A stretch of DNA of 64,000 bases from Methanobacteriota archaeon (GCA_029556335.1 JAKQFA010000028.1:62501-126500); one strand, 5' to 3'; positions 24,619-33,866 are shown, counted from the stretch's first letter. Numbers and translations: made by a program. The notes: generated by a model not told the origin, from the letters alone.

Positions 24619-25973
24619 GGTTCCACCTCGAATTCCCTTTCAAAGAGTATGGCCCGGGCTGGGCAGGCGTTGCTGCAGGCTCCGCAGTATATACATTTGG
24701 ATTCATCCACCACTATCCTACCCTCTTCCTCCTTAATAGCATCTTCAGGGCAGATTTTAGTACATAATTTGCAGTTCATGCACATTTTGTCCTGTACGAA
24801 GGTGAATCCATCTTTAATATATTTTCTGCGCATGGTTGTGGTGGGGATGGCTTGAACCGGGCAGTGTATAGCACATTTCTCACAGAGCACACATTTATCC
24901 AGATCCACATCTATAGTACCGCGGCGTAGTGTTATCGCCTCTTTAGGGCATATTTCTGCGCATATTCCACAGGAAATACATTCATCTGAGACCGATCCAT
25001 CCCAGGTAACCTGCTGGAAGCTTCGGGCTTCTTGTAAGTCACAGGACTTAACACATTTACCACAAGATACGCAGAAGCCTTCAATTCTCTTTTCAGGATC
25101 TTTTGATGGTCTTAAAATACCAACTGGACATGCATCCAGACATTCCATGTTTTCACAGTCCTCACAGAGATTGGGATCATAGCGCAGGCGACCATCCACC
25201 ATCTTCAGGGCGCCTCGGGGACACTCATCAGCGCATAGACCGCAATTAAGGCATGATATGAGTTTTCCTGTGAGTTTTTCCCCGGGTTCTAATTTGTTGA
25301 TTTTTACCTGGAAGTCTTCGGTGTAAATGGCCCGGTTGGGACATTCCCCTATACACTTTAAACAGCTTGTGCACTTATCAGGGTCAATGGTGAAGTTTTC
25401 AATGGCTCCCACTGGACACACATCCTCACAAACCCGACACTCAGTGCATACTCCATGGGGCTCCACATCCACCTGTATGGCTCCAGTTGGGCAGTAGTAT
25501 TCACATCTCCGGCAGAGGGTGCACTTTTCAGTCTCTGTGACTAGGCTGGTTCTTTGCACCAGTTCTTTACCTTTTTTTGATCTTAAGGGTGGTTGAACAG
25601 TGAGATTAAGTGATTCCAGGAATTTGAGTTGACGGTCTTCAATAACATCATAGGCATCAACTCGTGCCTTTTCAGGGCAGGCTGGGACACATATCCCACA
25701 GCGGGAGCAGATCCCCTTAACTACCCCGTCTTCGATGGTAATATTGTTTACTGGACAGGAGAGTTCGCAAACTCCGCAGGCGTTGCATTTGGCCCGGTCC
25801 ACTACATATCCTCCGTATTTATTTTTGAAAATGGCCCGGTTAGGACATACTTCGGCACATACACCACAGGTTATACAGCTGAAGGCCTTGCCATTAATGA
25901 GACGGATAGCACCAGTAGGGCACTCTTCAATGCACTCCCCGCTGCCTTTACATTCTTTGGTTGTTAAAAACAT
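24615..25973 (-). CDS. ehbK: Energy-converting hydrogenase B polyferredoxin
   Basis: A 452-residue chain of ferredoxin modules. I count 13 cluster motifs of the CxxCxxCxxxC type (for example CITCGVCAEVCP, CNACGVCELSCP, CTLCRRCEYYCP, CIYCGACSNACP), one of them stretched (CEDCENMECLDACP). The N-terminal one (CKGSGECIEECP) has Ser in place of the second Cys. It would carry about 13-14 clusters and act as an electron wire or store between Ehb and its partners. The binding site GGAAGG supports the ATG. A 115-base gap separates it from ehbJ. Confidence 0.95.
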   Translation of the reverse strand: MFLTTKECKGSGECIEECPTGAIRLINGKAFSCITCGVCAEVCPNRAIFKNKYGGYVVDRAKCNACGVCELSCPVNNITIEDGVVKGICSRCGICVPACPEKARVDAYDVIEDRQLKFLESLNLTVQPPLRSKKGKELVQRTSLVTETEKCTLCRRCEYYCPTGAIQVDVEPHGVCTECRVCEDVCPVGAIENFTIDPDKCTSCLKCIGECPNRAIYTEDFQVKINKLEPGEKLTGKLISCLNCGLCADECPRGALKMVDGRLRYDPNLCEDCENMECLDACPVGILRPSKDPEKRIEGFCVSCGKCVKSCDLQEARSFQQVTWDGSVSDECISCGICAEICPKEAITLRRGTIDVDLDKCVLCEKCAIHCPVQAIPTTTMRRKYIKDGFTFVQDKMCMNCKLCTKICPEDAIKEEEGRIVVDESKCIYCGACSNACPARAILFEREFEVEP

Positions 25974-26088
25974 GGGTGATCCTTCCCTTATTCCTCCAAT
26001 TTTGCTTGATCTTTTATTGATCTTTATTTAATCCTTTCTAATCTTATTTCATGATTTGATTGTTAGTAATATGTATGATGCGTGGATA

Positions 26089-26376
26089 TCATTCCAGAGT
26101 AGCTGATTCTTCCATTTTTAGGGGAGCTTTTCTGCCGAATATCAGTTTCCCCATGATGATTCCCAGTGCACAAGCTACAAAGCCACTGGCTAGGGGTACA
26201 TCATAGTAGTATGGAAACGGTCCCAGGAAGTAAGCAACAATAACTGCCATTATAAAGAACACTGCGTAAACAGATGCACCAAATTTAAGGTTACTCTCTG
26301 GATCTTCCTGAATCCTAGTTCCCATTACGAAGCCCAGGAGAAATCCTAAAATAAGGGGTCCTGCATATATTATCAT
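26089..26376 (-). CDS. ehbJ: Energy-converting hydrogenase B subunit J
   Basis: A 95-residue membrane protein with three predicted helices (IIYAGPLILGFLLGFVMGT, AVFFIMAVIVAYFLGPFPYY, ASGFVACALGIIMGKLIFG). Assigned by position in the ehb operon. Its start overlaps the end of ehbI by four bases and GGAGG lies upstream. Confidence 0.88.
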   Translation of the reverse strand: MIIYAGPLILGFLLGFVMGTRIQEDPESNLKFGASVYAVFFIMAVIVAYFLGPFPYYYDVPLASGFVACALGIIMGKLIFGRKAPLKMEESATLE

Positions 26377-26852
26377 TCCTGAACCTCCTTTTTATCCTTT
26401 TCTAGTTCCTTAAATCCCAGGAATGCTATTACCACAGCGCTTAATCCCACCATGACCTTCAAACCAACTACGAAGTTTAGGTATGGAATTATTCCAGCAG
26501 AGGTGGGATCCGGGTAGTTAAAGGCGGACTGGATAGAGGCAGGCACGTAACTGTAAAGATCCACACCCACGTTGTACAGGAAGAATCCTGAGAATATTAG
26601 TCCCACCAACCCCAGGAAAACAAATCCCAATGCACCGACACTTTCAACTGCTGCTAAAAAATCATGAGAAAGCTTAAATGGACTTTCCTTAAGACCGTAG
26701 ACTATTAAACAGAATATGAATCCTGCAGCGATCATGGCTCCGCCCTGGAACCCCCCACCTGGTGTGATATGGCCACCTAGGATGGTGAGAACCCCTAGAC
26801 ACATTATAATCATGGCCGCAGGGAATACAAATATCTTGAGAATGGTGCTCAT
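26373..26852 (-). CDS. ehbI: Energy-converting hydrogenase B subunit I (MnhB-like)
   Basis: A 159-residue membrane protein with four helices and the MnhB/MrpB signature GGHITPGGGFQGGAMIAAGF. Such subunits occur in Na+/H+ antiporter-like modules and suggest ion translocation by the complex. GGGAGG precedes the ATG, which directly follows the ehbH stop. Confidence 0.92.
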   Translation of the reverse strand: MSTILKIFVFPAAMIIMCLGVLTILGGHITPGGGFQGGAMIAAGFIFCLIVYGLKESPFKLSHDFLAAVESVGALGFVFLGLVGLIFSGFFLYNVGVDLYSYVPASIQSAFNYPDPTSAGIIPYLNFVVGLKVMVGLSAVVIAFLGFKELEKDKKEVQE

Positions 26853-27131
26853 CTATTTACCTCCCATTTGGACTTTCCCTCTTCCAAAGACCAGTAAAAC
26901 TGCAACTACGGCAGTTACAAGAATTAAAGCTTCACCCAGGGTATCGTAACCTCTCCAGTCAAATACTACGATGGTTACCATGTTGGGTGCGATTTCAGTA
27001 CCTACCCAGTTGTACAGGTAGCTTATACCAGGATATATAAGCGGTTTAAAGTCGTATATTGATTGGAATAATGCTACTGTAAATATTACCAGGGAAAATC
27101 CCATTATCAAATTCTTAATTCCTTCAGACAT
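26853..27131 (-). CDS. ehbH: Energy-converting hydrogenase B subunit H
   Basis: A 92-residue membrane protein with two helices (LIMGFSLVIFTVALFQSIY and ALILVTAVVAVLLVFGRG) and the segment GRGYDTLGEA-like DWRGYDTLGEALIL, the signature of MbhE-like subunits in membrane hydrogenases. It overlaps ehbG by eight bases. Confidence 0.88.
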   Translation of the reverse strand: MSEGIKNLIMGFSLVIFTVALFQSIYDFKPLIYPGISYLYNWVGTEIAPNMVTIVVFDWRGYDTLGEALILVTAVVAVLLVFGRGKVQMGGK

Positions 27132-27459
27132 TAAAATTCCCCCAATAGAACAGGGTAATAACTATAACCAGGGCCAAAACCATGTAAAAGGTCATGGCAT
27201 ATAGAGAGTCATTCATTTCTCTTTTCAACTGGGGCATAATAGGCATGGCCAACACCGCGGTGAATAGCACCACCAGGACTGCCACCATCATCAGCACATT
27301 ATTAACCAATCTCAACATGATCAGAGCCACTAGTACTGAGGATATGAGGGTGATTTCCGCGGTTAACATGGCCGAGGTGGACACATTAGTCACTGGTCCA
27401 TCTGAATCAGCTTTTTGAGCTTCTTTTATCCTTTTTACAATCAAGTCATAGATGTTCAT
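27124..27459 (-). CDS. ehbG: Energy-converting hydrogenase B subunit G
   Basis: A 111-residue membrane protein with three to four helices (LTAEITLISSVLVALIMLRL, LMMVAVLVVLFTAVLAMPIM, MTFYMVLALVIVITLFYWG). No independent motif; assigned by its place between ehbF and ehbH. GGGGGTG precedes the ATG, and its start overlaps the ehbF stop by four bases. Confidence 0.87.
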   Translation of the reverse strand: MNIYDLIVKRIKEAQKADSDGPVTNVSTSAMLTAEITLISSVLVALIMLRLVNNVLMMVAVLVVLFTAVLAMPIMPQLKREMNDSLYAMTFYMVLALVIVITLFYWGNFNV

Positions 27460-28961
27460 GGAACACCCCCTGCAAGGCTAGTTGATATCCCCTGCAGATA
27501 GTTGGTGGCCATTTGGGGGAACAGACCCAGGAGCAGACAGACCAGGAGCAGTATGGACAGGGCCAGGATAGTTGCCTTTGGGATGAAATCATTCTTGATC
27601 TCCAGGTCCGAAGGCTGGGGTCGCATGTAAACAGCGTGGAATGCCTTCATAAAGGTCATGAAAGTTACAATACTGAGGAGTATCATTATCACCCCTAATT
27701 CCGGCAGACCTGCCTGAACCGACGCCTGGATCAGCATCAATTTACTCTGGAAGGCATTGAGTGGGGGCACTCCTGCCATTGCAAATCCGGATAGAAGAAC
27801 TAAAAGTGCAACTTTAGGGTTTTTCACCATAAATCCGCCTAATTTACGAATATCACTCTCACCGGACTGGTAGTAAATTGTTCCAAATCCTATAAAGAGA
27901 AAGGCAGTTATTACTACCTCGTTTACGGCTTGGAAGAGTCCAGCAGTTATTCCTAAGGCTGTGCCCAGTCCTAAGCCCAGCCCAATGTAGCCTAGTTCTC
28001 CTACTGCCAAAAAACCAATCATACGTTTAAGATCAGTTTGTAATATGGCCATGGTGATCCCCATGATCATGGCCAGGAGAGATACTCCGATTATTACCAG
28101 TTGGGACAGGGGCAGGTAGGAAAAGATACGGAGTATGATTATGCCCAGGGCTATGAAAGTAAAGACAGAAAAGGCCTGGAGGAGTGCTGCTCCGTGTGGC
28201 AGGGCTTTACTGTATATAGCTGATTTGATGGTGTGGAATGGTGGAAGTCCCGAGCCATAGAGCCATCCAAAGAAAATCATTCCACATGCCATTAAGATCA
28301 CCGGATTTTGAGGATTTACCGCTCCACTTTTTAATGATAAAATGATGTCGGTAATGTTTACGTTACCTGTTACTCCTAAAAGCAGTGCGATCCCCAATAG
28401 AAGTATGGGGGAAGCTATACTTCCCAGGATCATATATTTCAACGCGGTTTCGTAGTTTCCCTTCACTTGCGATACCAGGACCACTCCCACCGTGGCCAGT
28501 GCCGCGATTTCAAAGAACACGTAGAAGTTGAAAATATCATCAGTTAGGATGAGGGCGCTCACCGCCGCCACCCCCATGAACATCATGAAGCCATACACTC
28601 CCGATGGCCTCCGGGTTTCAAAGAGTGAAACAATTATGGCCAGGAAGGCCACCAGCCCCAAGATGAAAATGAAGAGTTTCTGAGCATCCTGGAAGGAGTA
28701 GGTAATGGCCGGGTGGAAGGTGTTAAGGGCAGTTCCAGTTATCAAAGATGGTAAGCCCTTGGACAGGGCGGGGTTCTGATACAGTGGCTCATACCCTCCG
28801 AAGTAGTGCAGCCCATAATTGGCCAAAAGTGGTAGTAATGGCAGTGTAATTGCCATGACAATTGCAATAGCCTTTATTGTGCGGTCTTTTTTATGTAAAA
28901 GGTTTAAAAAGAGAGCGCAGATTATGGGAACGATGATCATTAAAGCTATTAAGGGGTTCAC
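27456..28961 (-). CDS. ehbF: Energy-converting hydrogenase B subunit F (MrpD/NuoN-like)
   Basis: The large antiporter-like subunit, 501 residues with about 14 helices, thought to carry the ion-translocating channel. Family marks are the helix with DDIFNFYVFFEIAALATVG (conserved Glu), the YMILGSIASPILLLG segment with lysine before it, and SAIYSKALPHGAALLQAFSV. The start is a GTG at 28961 with GGGAGG eight bases upstream. A 78-base gap to ehbE is the longest between membrane subunits here. Confidence 0.94.
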   Translation of the reverse strand: MNPLIALMIIVPIICALFLNLLHKKDRTIKAIAIVMAITLPLLPLLANYGLHYFGGYEPLYQNPALSKGLPSLITGTALNTFHPAITYSFQDAQKLFIFILGLVAFLAIIVSLFETRRPSGVYGFMMFMGVAAVSALILTDDIFNFYVFFEIAALATVGVVLVSQVKGNYETALKYMILGSIASPILLLGIALLLGVTGNVNITDIILSLKSGAVNPQNPVILMACGMIFFGWLYGSGLPPFHTIKSAIYSKALPHGAALLQAFSVFTFIALGIIILRIFSYLPLSQLVIIGVSLLAMIMGITMAILQTDLKRMIGFLAVGELGYIGLGLGLGTALGITAGLFQAVNEVVITAFLFIGFGTIYYQSGESDIRKLGGFMVKNPKVALLVLLSGFAMAGVPPLNAFQSKLMLIQASVQAGLPELGVIMILLSIVTFMTFMKAFHAVYMRPQPSDLEIKNDFIPKATILALSILLLVCLLLGLFPQMATNYLQGISTSLAGGVP

Positions 28962-29039
28962 TTTATTGCCTCCCTAAAATTGTAATCATCCTCGTTATTT
29001 GGGGTTTCCAAGTAACGATAACTTTTATCAACATGAAAT

Positions 29040-29402
29040 CTATTCCCCCAGTACCTTGGATGCCCTTAGGGATCCGTGTTTCTTGTAGAGCACCATGATA
29101 ATGCCTAACATAACTGCCATTGTACTGGCACCAATTACAATGCTGGTTAAAACCATGGCAAATGGAAGTGGATAGGCAGAATTTTGTGCAAACCAGTCCC
29201 GGGCCATGCCTGGTAAATATATGTAGACAATTCCACCTGGTTTGTATCCCATGGCTATGAGAAAAAGGTTGGCCCCATCTCCGATGAATGCCAGGCCTAT
29301 GACCTTTTTTATGAGATTATCCAGGAATACTGATGCGAATATACCAATTACAATCAGGGCACCTGCGGTGAATAATGAAGCCAGTTGTGTGTCCATGATC
29401 AT
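29040..29402 (-). CDS. ehbE: Energy-converting hydrogenase B subunit E (MnhC/NuoK-like)
   Basis: A 120-residue protein with three membrane helices, homologous to MrpC/NuoK: IGLAFIGDGANLFLIAMGY carries the family's helix (with Asp and Asn in place of the usual Glu) and FAMVLTSIVIGASTMAVMLG the last one. GGAGG precedes the ATG. Three bases separate it from ehbD. Confidence 0.9.
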   Translation of the reverse strand: MIMDTQLASLFTAGALIVIGIFASVFLDNLIKKVIGLAFIGDGANLFLIAMGYKPGGIVYIYLPGMARDWFAQNSAYPLPFAMVLTSIVIGASTMAVMLGIIMVLYKKHGSLRASKVLGE

Positions 29403-29405
29403 TTT

Positions 29406-29639
29406 TTAATCCTCCACCCTACGTGTTTTGTAAACTGCCAGTGCAATGAATACTGGGATGATGGCTGATCCAACAATAGCCTGGGTTAGGGCCACATCCG
29501 GGGCCAGAAGGTATTGATAAAGGAAAGCAAGTGATGCTCCTGGGATGCCGGTAAGTATCGCTGCCTTCAGGAGATCTCTCTGCATTAAAGCCAGGATAGC
29601 GCCCAGGATAGTGGTAAACATCAAAATGTATTCAATCAT
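29406..29639 (-). CDS. ehbD: Energy-converting hydrogenase B subunit D (MbhD/DUF4040-like)
   Basis: A 77-residue membrane protein with the MrpB/MbhD-type segment GIPGASLAFLYQYLLAPDVA, then LTQAIVGSAIIPVFIALAVY (the APDVALTQAIVG signature). Two to three helices. Its start overlaps the ehbC stop by four bases. Confidence 0.9.
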   Translation of the reverse strand: MIEYILMFTTILGAILALMQRDLLKAAILTGIPGASLAFLYQYLLAPDVALTQAIVGSAIIPVFIALAVYKTRRVED

Positions 29640-29908
29640 TGTTTATCCTCCCCGTAGTAGAATCCGTTGGCCATGGCGTGAGATGCGAATGGAGCCAGAA
29701 TAAAGTAGGCACCCGCCAGGAGTGGCTCGCCAAGAACCAGCAACGCCAGTATACAGGCCATGTCCGCTACTCCCAGAATGTGGATCCTCGCATATAAAAC
29801 CCTTTCCAGGTCATCTTTAAATCGTAAAATTCCAAATGCTGCTAACAGGATAAAAACAGCTGAAACTACTAGTAAAATCGATCGTATGATGGTCAAAATA
29901 TCATCCAT
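29636..29908 (-). CDS. ehbC: Energy-converting hydrogenase B subunit C (MnhG-like)
   Basis: A 90-residue MnhG/MrpG-like membrane protein: AAFGILRFKDDLERVLYARI followed by HILGVADMACILALLVLG. Its ATG has GGGGGT upstream and overlaps ehbB by eight bases. Confidence 0.9.
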   Translation of the reverse strand: MDDILTIIRSILLVVSAVFILLAAFGILRFKDDLERVLYARIHILGVADMACILALLVLGEPLLAGAYFILAPFASHAMANGFYYGEDKQ

Positions 29909-30170
29909 TGCGGTACCCCCTTAAAACCCGGGCAAATGCAATGGTTCCCACCGGTCCAAGAAGTACCAGGGCAGTTGCGATGTCTTTGCAGTAGGATATT
30001 TGATAAATATTTTGAACTATAATGAGGATTACAGCCATAGCTATACTCAAGGCTGCAGTTCCGACCAACCCCATCCCAATGGTTTTACGTGTGGCAATGC
30101 GTATACAAGCAACTGTAAATATGGCCAGAGCTGCCAGTAGAATGTATTCTGATATAAGCAGTATATTCAT
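29901..30170 (-). CDS. ehbB: Energy-converting hydrogenase B subunit B (MnhF-like)
   Basis: An 89-residue MnhF/MrpF-like membrane protein with three helices and the segment RKTIGMGLVGTAALSIAMAV, then DIATALVLLGPVGTIAFARV, equivalent to the conserved DIALALALLGFVGTVA stretch. The start overlaps the ehbA stop by four bases. Confidence 0.9.
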   Translation of the reverse strand: MNILLISEYILLAALAIFTVACIRIATRKTIGMGLVGTAALSIAMAVILIIVQNIYQISYCKDIATALVLLGPVGTIAFARVLRGYRNG

Positions 30171-30478
30171 TCTAACATCCCTTTTATGTATGGTTCAAAT
30201 GGAATAACATCTTCGTTTTTGCGTGCAACAATAGTTGCTACCTTTAAAACCTTATTTTCTGAATCTAAATCAACGGATAGGGTTCCCGGAGTGAGTGTGA
30301 TGCTGTTGGCCAGGATAGTCTGGGAAATAGGTCTCTTTAGTATGGTTGGTATTTCCACAATTACCGGCTCCACCTTTCCGTTTACTGTTCGTATGGCAAC
30401 ATCCACAGTTGCCTTAATAATTTCAAAGATTAATACCATGAAATAGGCGATTCCATAGAATATTCTTGTGATAAACAT
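30167..30478 (-). CDS. ehbA: Energy-converting hydrogenase B subunit A (MnhE-like)
   Basis: A 103-residue MnhE/MrpE-like protein: one N-terminal helix (FYGIAYFMVLIFEIIKATVD), then SQTILANSITLTPGTLSVDL, the NSITLTPGT signature of the family. First gene of the sixteen-gene ehbA-P operon. Its binding site (AGGGGC) lies inside a short upstream frame at 30544-30485. Confidence 0.92.
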   Translation of the reverse strand: MFITRIFYGIAYFMVLIFEIIKATVDVAIRTVNGKVEPVIVEIPTILKRPISQTILANSITLTPGTLSVDLDSENKVLKVATIVARKNEDVIPFEPYIKGMLE

Positions 30479-30484
30479 GGTGAA

Positions 30485-30544
30485 TTAGCCCCTTAAACTG
30501 TCTACGATGATTAACACTCCATAATTAGCATGATTAAAACTCAT
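30485..30544 (-). other. Possible leader peptide ORF upstream of ehbA
   Basis: An ATG at 30544 preceded by GGGTGG at good spacing opens 19 codons (MSFNHANYGVLIIVDSLRG) and stops at 30487-30485, six bases before the ehbA ATG. The ehbA ribosome site overlaps its last codons, so translation of the two could be coupled. It is short enough to arise by chance. Confidence 0.3.
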
Positions 30545-30605
30545 TGAGCCACCCTAAAGAGGCCTAAATTAACCATGATAATCATAATTCATCATTATAA
30601 AACAT

Positions 30606-30619
30606 GATATATAAATATA
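30606..30619 (-). promoter_or_regulatory. TATA element of the ehb operon
   Basis: On the minus strand TTATATTTATATATC lies about 130 bases upstream of the ehbA ATG, giving a predicted leader near 100 bases long. The gap 30479-30815 is otherwise AT-rich, with two further TATA-like stretches and no gene except the short leader frame. Confidence 0.4.
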
Positions 30620-30815
30620 ACTAAATTATATTTCCAAGCTATTTTTCTACCATATTATCCTGCATCCGGTTTTTTCCTGTTTAATCCATTTCATATCCCT
30701 AAAAACGACTGGATATTAACAAATACCATAGAATAAGTACAAATTTGTATATAAATAGATGAAATTACCCGAATATTAATATATTCCCACTAGACTGTCA
30801 ACTAAAATCAAGAAG

Positions 30816-31487
30816 TTAGAAGTTGAACCAGGTGAGGCCCGCCATCCAGAAGATTATCAGTAAAATCAACATCTTTTTACCGAATTTCCTTGAATACAGA
30901 GGCATAAAAAGAGCCACTCCATTTCCGGTGGACATATCCAGAACTATATGACTCATCAAACCTAAGACAAATGAAAAAAACACGTAATATATGTTGAAAA
31001 AGGATTTTGGGGTTAAAAATATGCCTAAAAAACTTAAAATGACATAAAAGGGTACAATCTGTTTATTTAAAATTATTATCCCTAGAAAAACAGCTATGAG
31101 TGCCAGTGATGGCGTGGTTGCTACAGAAAAGGTAATTAGAAATTGGAATGCGCCGTAGGTAAACATAGTTAACAGAGCAGCAATGAAGGTCACACCCCAA
31201 ATGGAATGCATGAAACCGCGATGGGTTGATACAAAAAATGTCAACGATAGCAAGATAAGGATTAAGCCCAGTAGGATGGATCTGTGGAGAATATGCAGTA
31301 CCAGTACTAAAATTAATCCAAAAAGGCCTAGGAGTAGCAGGTTTCTATTTCTCAATGGGTGATCCAGATCCACAATGGAAGCACCTATCACAGCCAGGGA
31401 AAGGTAAAAAACATTGGGAAAAAAGGGGGCAGTCACTACCATGGTAATTAGTAGTGAGAAGAGTAAATGGTTCTTATAAGATGGCAT
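30816..31487 (-). CDS. YdjM-like membrane-bound metal-dependent hydrolase family protein
   Basis: A 223-residue integral membrane protein with about seven helices and the scattered His/Asp residues of the YdjM/DUF457 family: IVDLDHPLRNRN, STHRGFMHSIWG and GLMSHIVLDMSTGNG. These would form a metal site at the membrane. Substrate unknown. A second member of the family lies at 45434-46375. Confidence 0.78.
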   Translation of the reverse strand: MPSYKNHLLFSLLITMVVTAPFFPNVFYLSLAVIGASIVDLDHPLRNRNLLLLGLFGLILVLVLHILHRSILLGLILILLSLTFFVSTHRGFMHSIWGVTFIAALLTMFTYGAFQFLITFSVATTPSLALIAVFLGIIILNKQIVPFYVILSFLGIFLTPKSFFNIYYVFFSFVLGLMSHIVLDMSTGNGVALFMPLYSRKFGKKMLILLIIFWMAGLTWFNF

Positions 31488-31528
31488 TTTACTTAAATAC
31501 AGATCTTTTTAACGGCCATTAAATCATA

Positions 31529-32281
31529 TCAGGGATCAGGTGGGAAGACGCTTTGTAGTCCCACCAATTCCACACCCACATAATCTAGGAATGTTCTCAT
31601 TTGATGGTAGGAATGTTCCGGACTTCCCTTATCAACCCATCCATTCTTGGATACAACTTCACAGGTAACTGCCGGAATTCCCTTCAAGTTTGCTTCATCT
31701 TCCAGGGCGCCGGTGAAGAGGGTTCCCGCCTTTTCCTGGCATATTATCTTGGATGAGGTGATCTGTGCCATGTATTTTGCCATTTTAAAACTCTCGTAAC
31801 AGGGTTCCTTGGAACAGAAAATACTTTGAACCCCAGGGTTGCTGTTTTTCTGGGTGGAATGAAAGTCGGCTAAAGCATCTATTTTTAGGGATTCAAGTAG
31901 TTCAAGAATATCATTGGAGATGGTGCCTGATTTGAAGGCACTGCGGTTCATATCAAAACCATCAAAACGGCGGTAATTTTGCATAGTAGCCTTTGGTATG
32001 GCAAAGGGGATGAAGTAAATCGTTCCCCGTGATTTAATTAGATTAATCTCGTTGATTAATCTTATTGAAGATATTTGGGGGGGTAATTCGTTGCCATGGA
32101 TTCCAGAGATAAGCATCGCCCTAGGAGTACCTTTTCCTAATTTTAAAAGAGGCGTGCCCTTTTTAGCAGTGTCTACAATAGCTTTGGTCAGAGGATTGTT
32201 AATTAAATATTGCATTAAGGTATGGTTATCCTCTATGGTACCTCCTGTATCCCGGGATATGATGGTCATTTCCAGATTCAT
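31529..32281 (-). CDS. Succinylglutamate desuccinylase/aspartoacylase-like zinc hydrolase
   Basis: A 250-residue M14-type enzyme. The zinc ligands are seen in SGIHGNELPP (HxxE) and ADFHST (His), with DMNRS for substrate binding and the catalytic Glu in VTCEVVS. The family deacylates N-acyl amino acids or cleaves related amides; the substrate here is unknown. It is divergent from argG with 82 bases between the starts, which is suggestive but not proof of a link to arginine metabolism. Confidence 0.78.
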   Translation of the reverse strand: MNLEMTIISRDTGGTIEDNHTLMQYLINNPLTKAIVDTAKKGTPLLKLGKGTPRAMLISGIHGNELPPQISSIRLINEINLIKSRGTIYFIPFAIPKATMQNYRRFDGFDMNRSAFKSGTISNDILELLESLKIDALADFHSTQKNSNPGVQSIFCSKEPCYESFKMAKYMAQITSSKIICQEKAGTLFTGALEDEANLKGIPAVTCEVVSKNGWVDKGSPEHSYHQMRTFLDYVGVELVGLQSVFPPDP

Positions 32282-32363
32282 GCTACACCAAGTTTTAAAT
32301 TGGTCCTCTGTAAATATAAGATATGATTTTAATTTTCATATAAATAATCAAGGTGATTGGAAA

Positions 32364-33542
32364 ATGGAGAAAGTGGTCCTTGCATTCAGTGGTGGCCTGG
32401 ACACCTCTGTATGTGTCAAATTATTACAAGACAAATATCAGAAAGAGGTTATAACTGCTTGTGTTGATGTTGGTCAGCCTGTGGATGAAATATCACGACC
32501 GGAGAAATTGGCCCGTGACATGGGGGTGAAACATTACACCATTGATGCAAAAAACGAATTTGCCAGGGAATTCATATTCCGGGCTGTGAAGGCCAACGCC
32601 CTTTACGAGGGTTATCCCCTTAGCACTGCCCTGGCACGACCCCTCATCGCCATGAAAATCGTGGACCTGGCCAAAAAGGAAGGCGCAACTGCCATTTCCC
32701 ATGGATGTACTGGTAAGGGTAATGATCAATTCCGTTTCGAGTCCACCATACGATCAGGATCCAACTGTGAGGTCATAGCTCCCATTCGTGATCTGAATTT
32801 AACCCGGACTGAAGAGATGGAGTATGCCAGGGAACATGGAATACCACTCCCCTCTGAAAAGATGTACAGCATCGATGAGAATTTGTGGGGTCGTTCCATT
32901 GAAGGAGATATTCTGGAGGATCCCATGGTGGAAACTCCTGAGGAAGCCTTTAGTTGGACCCGCTCCACAGAGGATGCTCCAGAAGATGCTCAGATCCTGG
33001 AGATGTCCTTTGAAAAAGGAGTTCCTGTGAGCCTTGACAGTCAAGATATGGGGCCGGTAGAAATTATTGAGGCCTGTAATCAGGTGGCTGGTTCACATGG
33101 TATTGGCCGGGTGGATATCATTGAAGATCGTATTATAGGTTTGAAATCTAGGGAGAACTACGAAACCCCCGGCGCTTTGTTAATAATAAATGCCCATAAA
33201 GCATTAGAACAGTTAACCCTTACCCGGGAGGAACTTAAATTCAGTGAAATAGTTTCTTTAACCTATTCTGAGTTAGTCTACAATGGTTTGTGGCACGAGC
33301 CACTGCGGGAAGATCTGGATCAGTTACTGGATCATATGCAGCAAAGGGTTTCAGGGGTGGTTAAGCTCAAACTGCATAAGGGAAGTCTGCGCATCCTGGG
33401 AAGAAAATCCCCATACAGCCTTTACAATGAAAAAGCAGTCTCTTTCGAGGATAAAGAGTTGGATCAGAGGGAAATAGCAGGCATGGTTAAAAACTATGCT
33501 CTTCAGGCCGCTTGTTATCAGGATATCTGTAAAAGGGATTAG
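32364..33542 (+). CDS. argG: Argininosuccinate synthase
   Basis: Joins citrulline and aspartate with ATP, the penultimate step of arginine synthesis. The 392-residue enzyme begins MEKVVLAFSGGLDTSVCVKL with the PP-loop SGGLDTS, and shows the citrulline/aspartate site AISHGCTGKGNDQFRFE and EYAREHGIPLP. The frame is open upstream into the divergent gene; the ATG at 32364 is chosen from AAGGTGA seven bases before it and from the family start. Confidence 0.97.
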   Translation: MEKVVLAFSGGLDTSVCVKLLQDKYQKEVITACVDVGQPVDEISRPEKLARDMGVKHYTIDAKNEFAREFIFRAVKANALYEGYPLSTALARPLIAMKIVDLAKKEGATAISHGCTGKGNDQFRFESTIRSGSNCEVIAPIRDLNLTRTEEMEYAREHGIPLPSEKMYSIDENLWGRSIEGDILEDPMVETPEEAFSWTRSTEDAPEDAQILEMSFEKGVPVSLDSQDMGPVEIIEACNQVAGSHGIGRVDIIEDRIIGLKSRENYETPGALLIINAHKALEQLTLTREELKFSEIVSLTYSELVYNGLWHEPLREDLDQLLDHMQQRVSGVVKLKLHKGSLRILGRKSPYSLYNEKAVSFEDKELDQREIAGMVKNYALQAACYQDICKRD

Positions 33543-33554
33543 ATAGGTTAACAC

Positions 33555-33815
33555 ATGGGTCTTCTGGAAATCGTGTTCATTGGGTTAATACTGGTTATTC
33601 TAGGTATTGTTGGGGTAAGGATTCTTTGGAGGGTAGGCCAAGTGGTGCTCAGTGTCGTATTTCACATGCTTCTAGGTTGGGTGCTGCTTTTCATCTGGAA
33701 TATTCTACCCTTCTTCAAAATTCCCATAACCATTTTAACTGTCCTGGTTGCTGGTTTGGGTGGTGTACTGGGAGTGGGAATCCTAGTGTTGGCCAAAGCA
33801 CTAGGTTTGTACTAG
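33555..33815 (+). CDS. BofA-like small membrane protein
   Basis: An 86-residue protein with three membrane helices and the BofA-type sequence GWVLLFIWNILPFFKIPITI, ending LVAGLGGVLGVGILVLAKAL. In sporulating bacteria BofA controls a membrane protease; methanogens carry homologues without sporulation, so the role here is open. It begins 12 bases after argG and probably shares its transcript. Confidence 0.8.
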   Translation: MGLLEIVFIGLILVILGIVGVRILWRVGQVVLSVVFHMLLGWVLLFIWNILPFFKIPITILTVLVAGLGGVLGVGILVLAKALGLY

Positions 33816-33866
33816 GATGTAAAGTGTTTAAACCCGTTTATGAAAGTTATTTTCAAGTTCTGTTTT

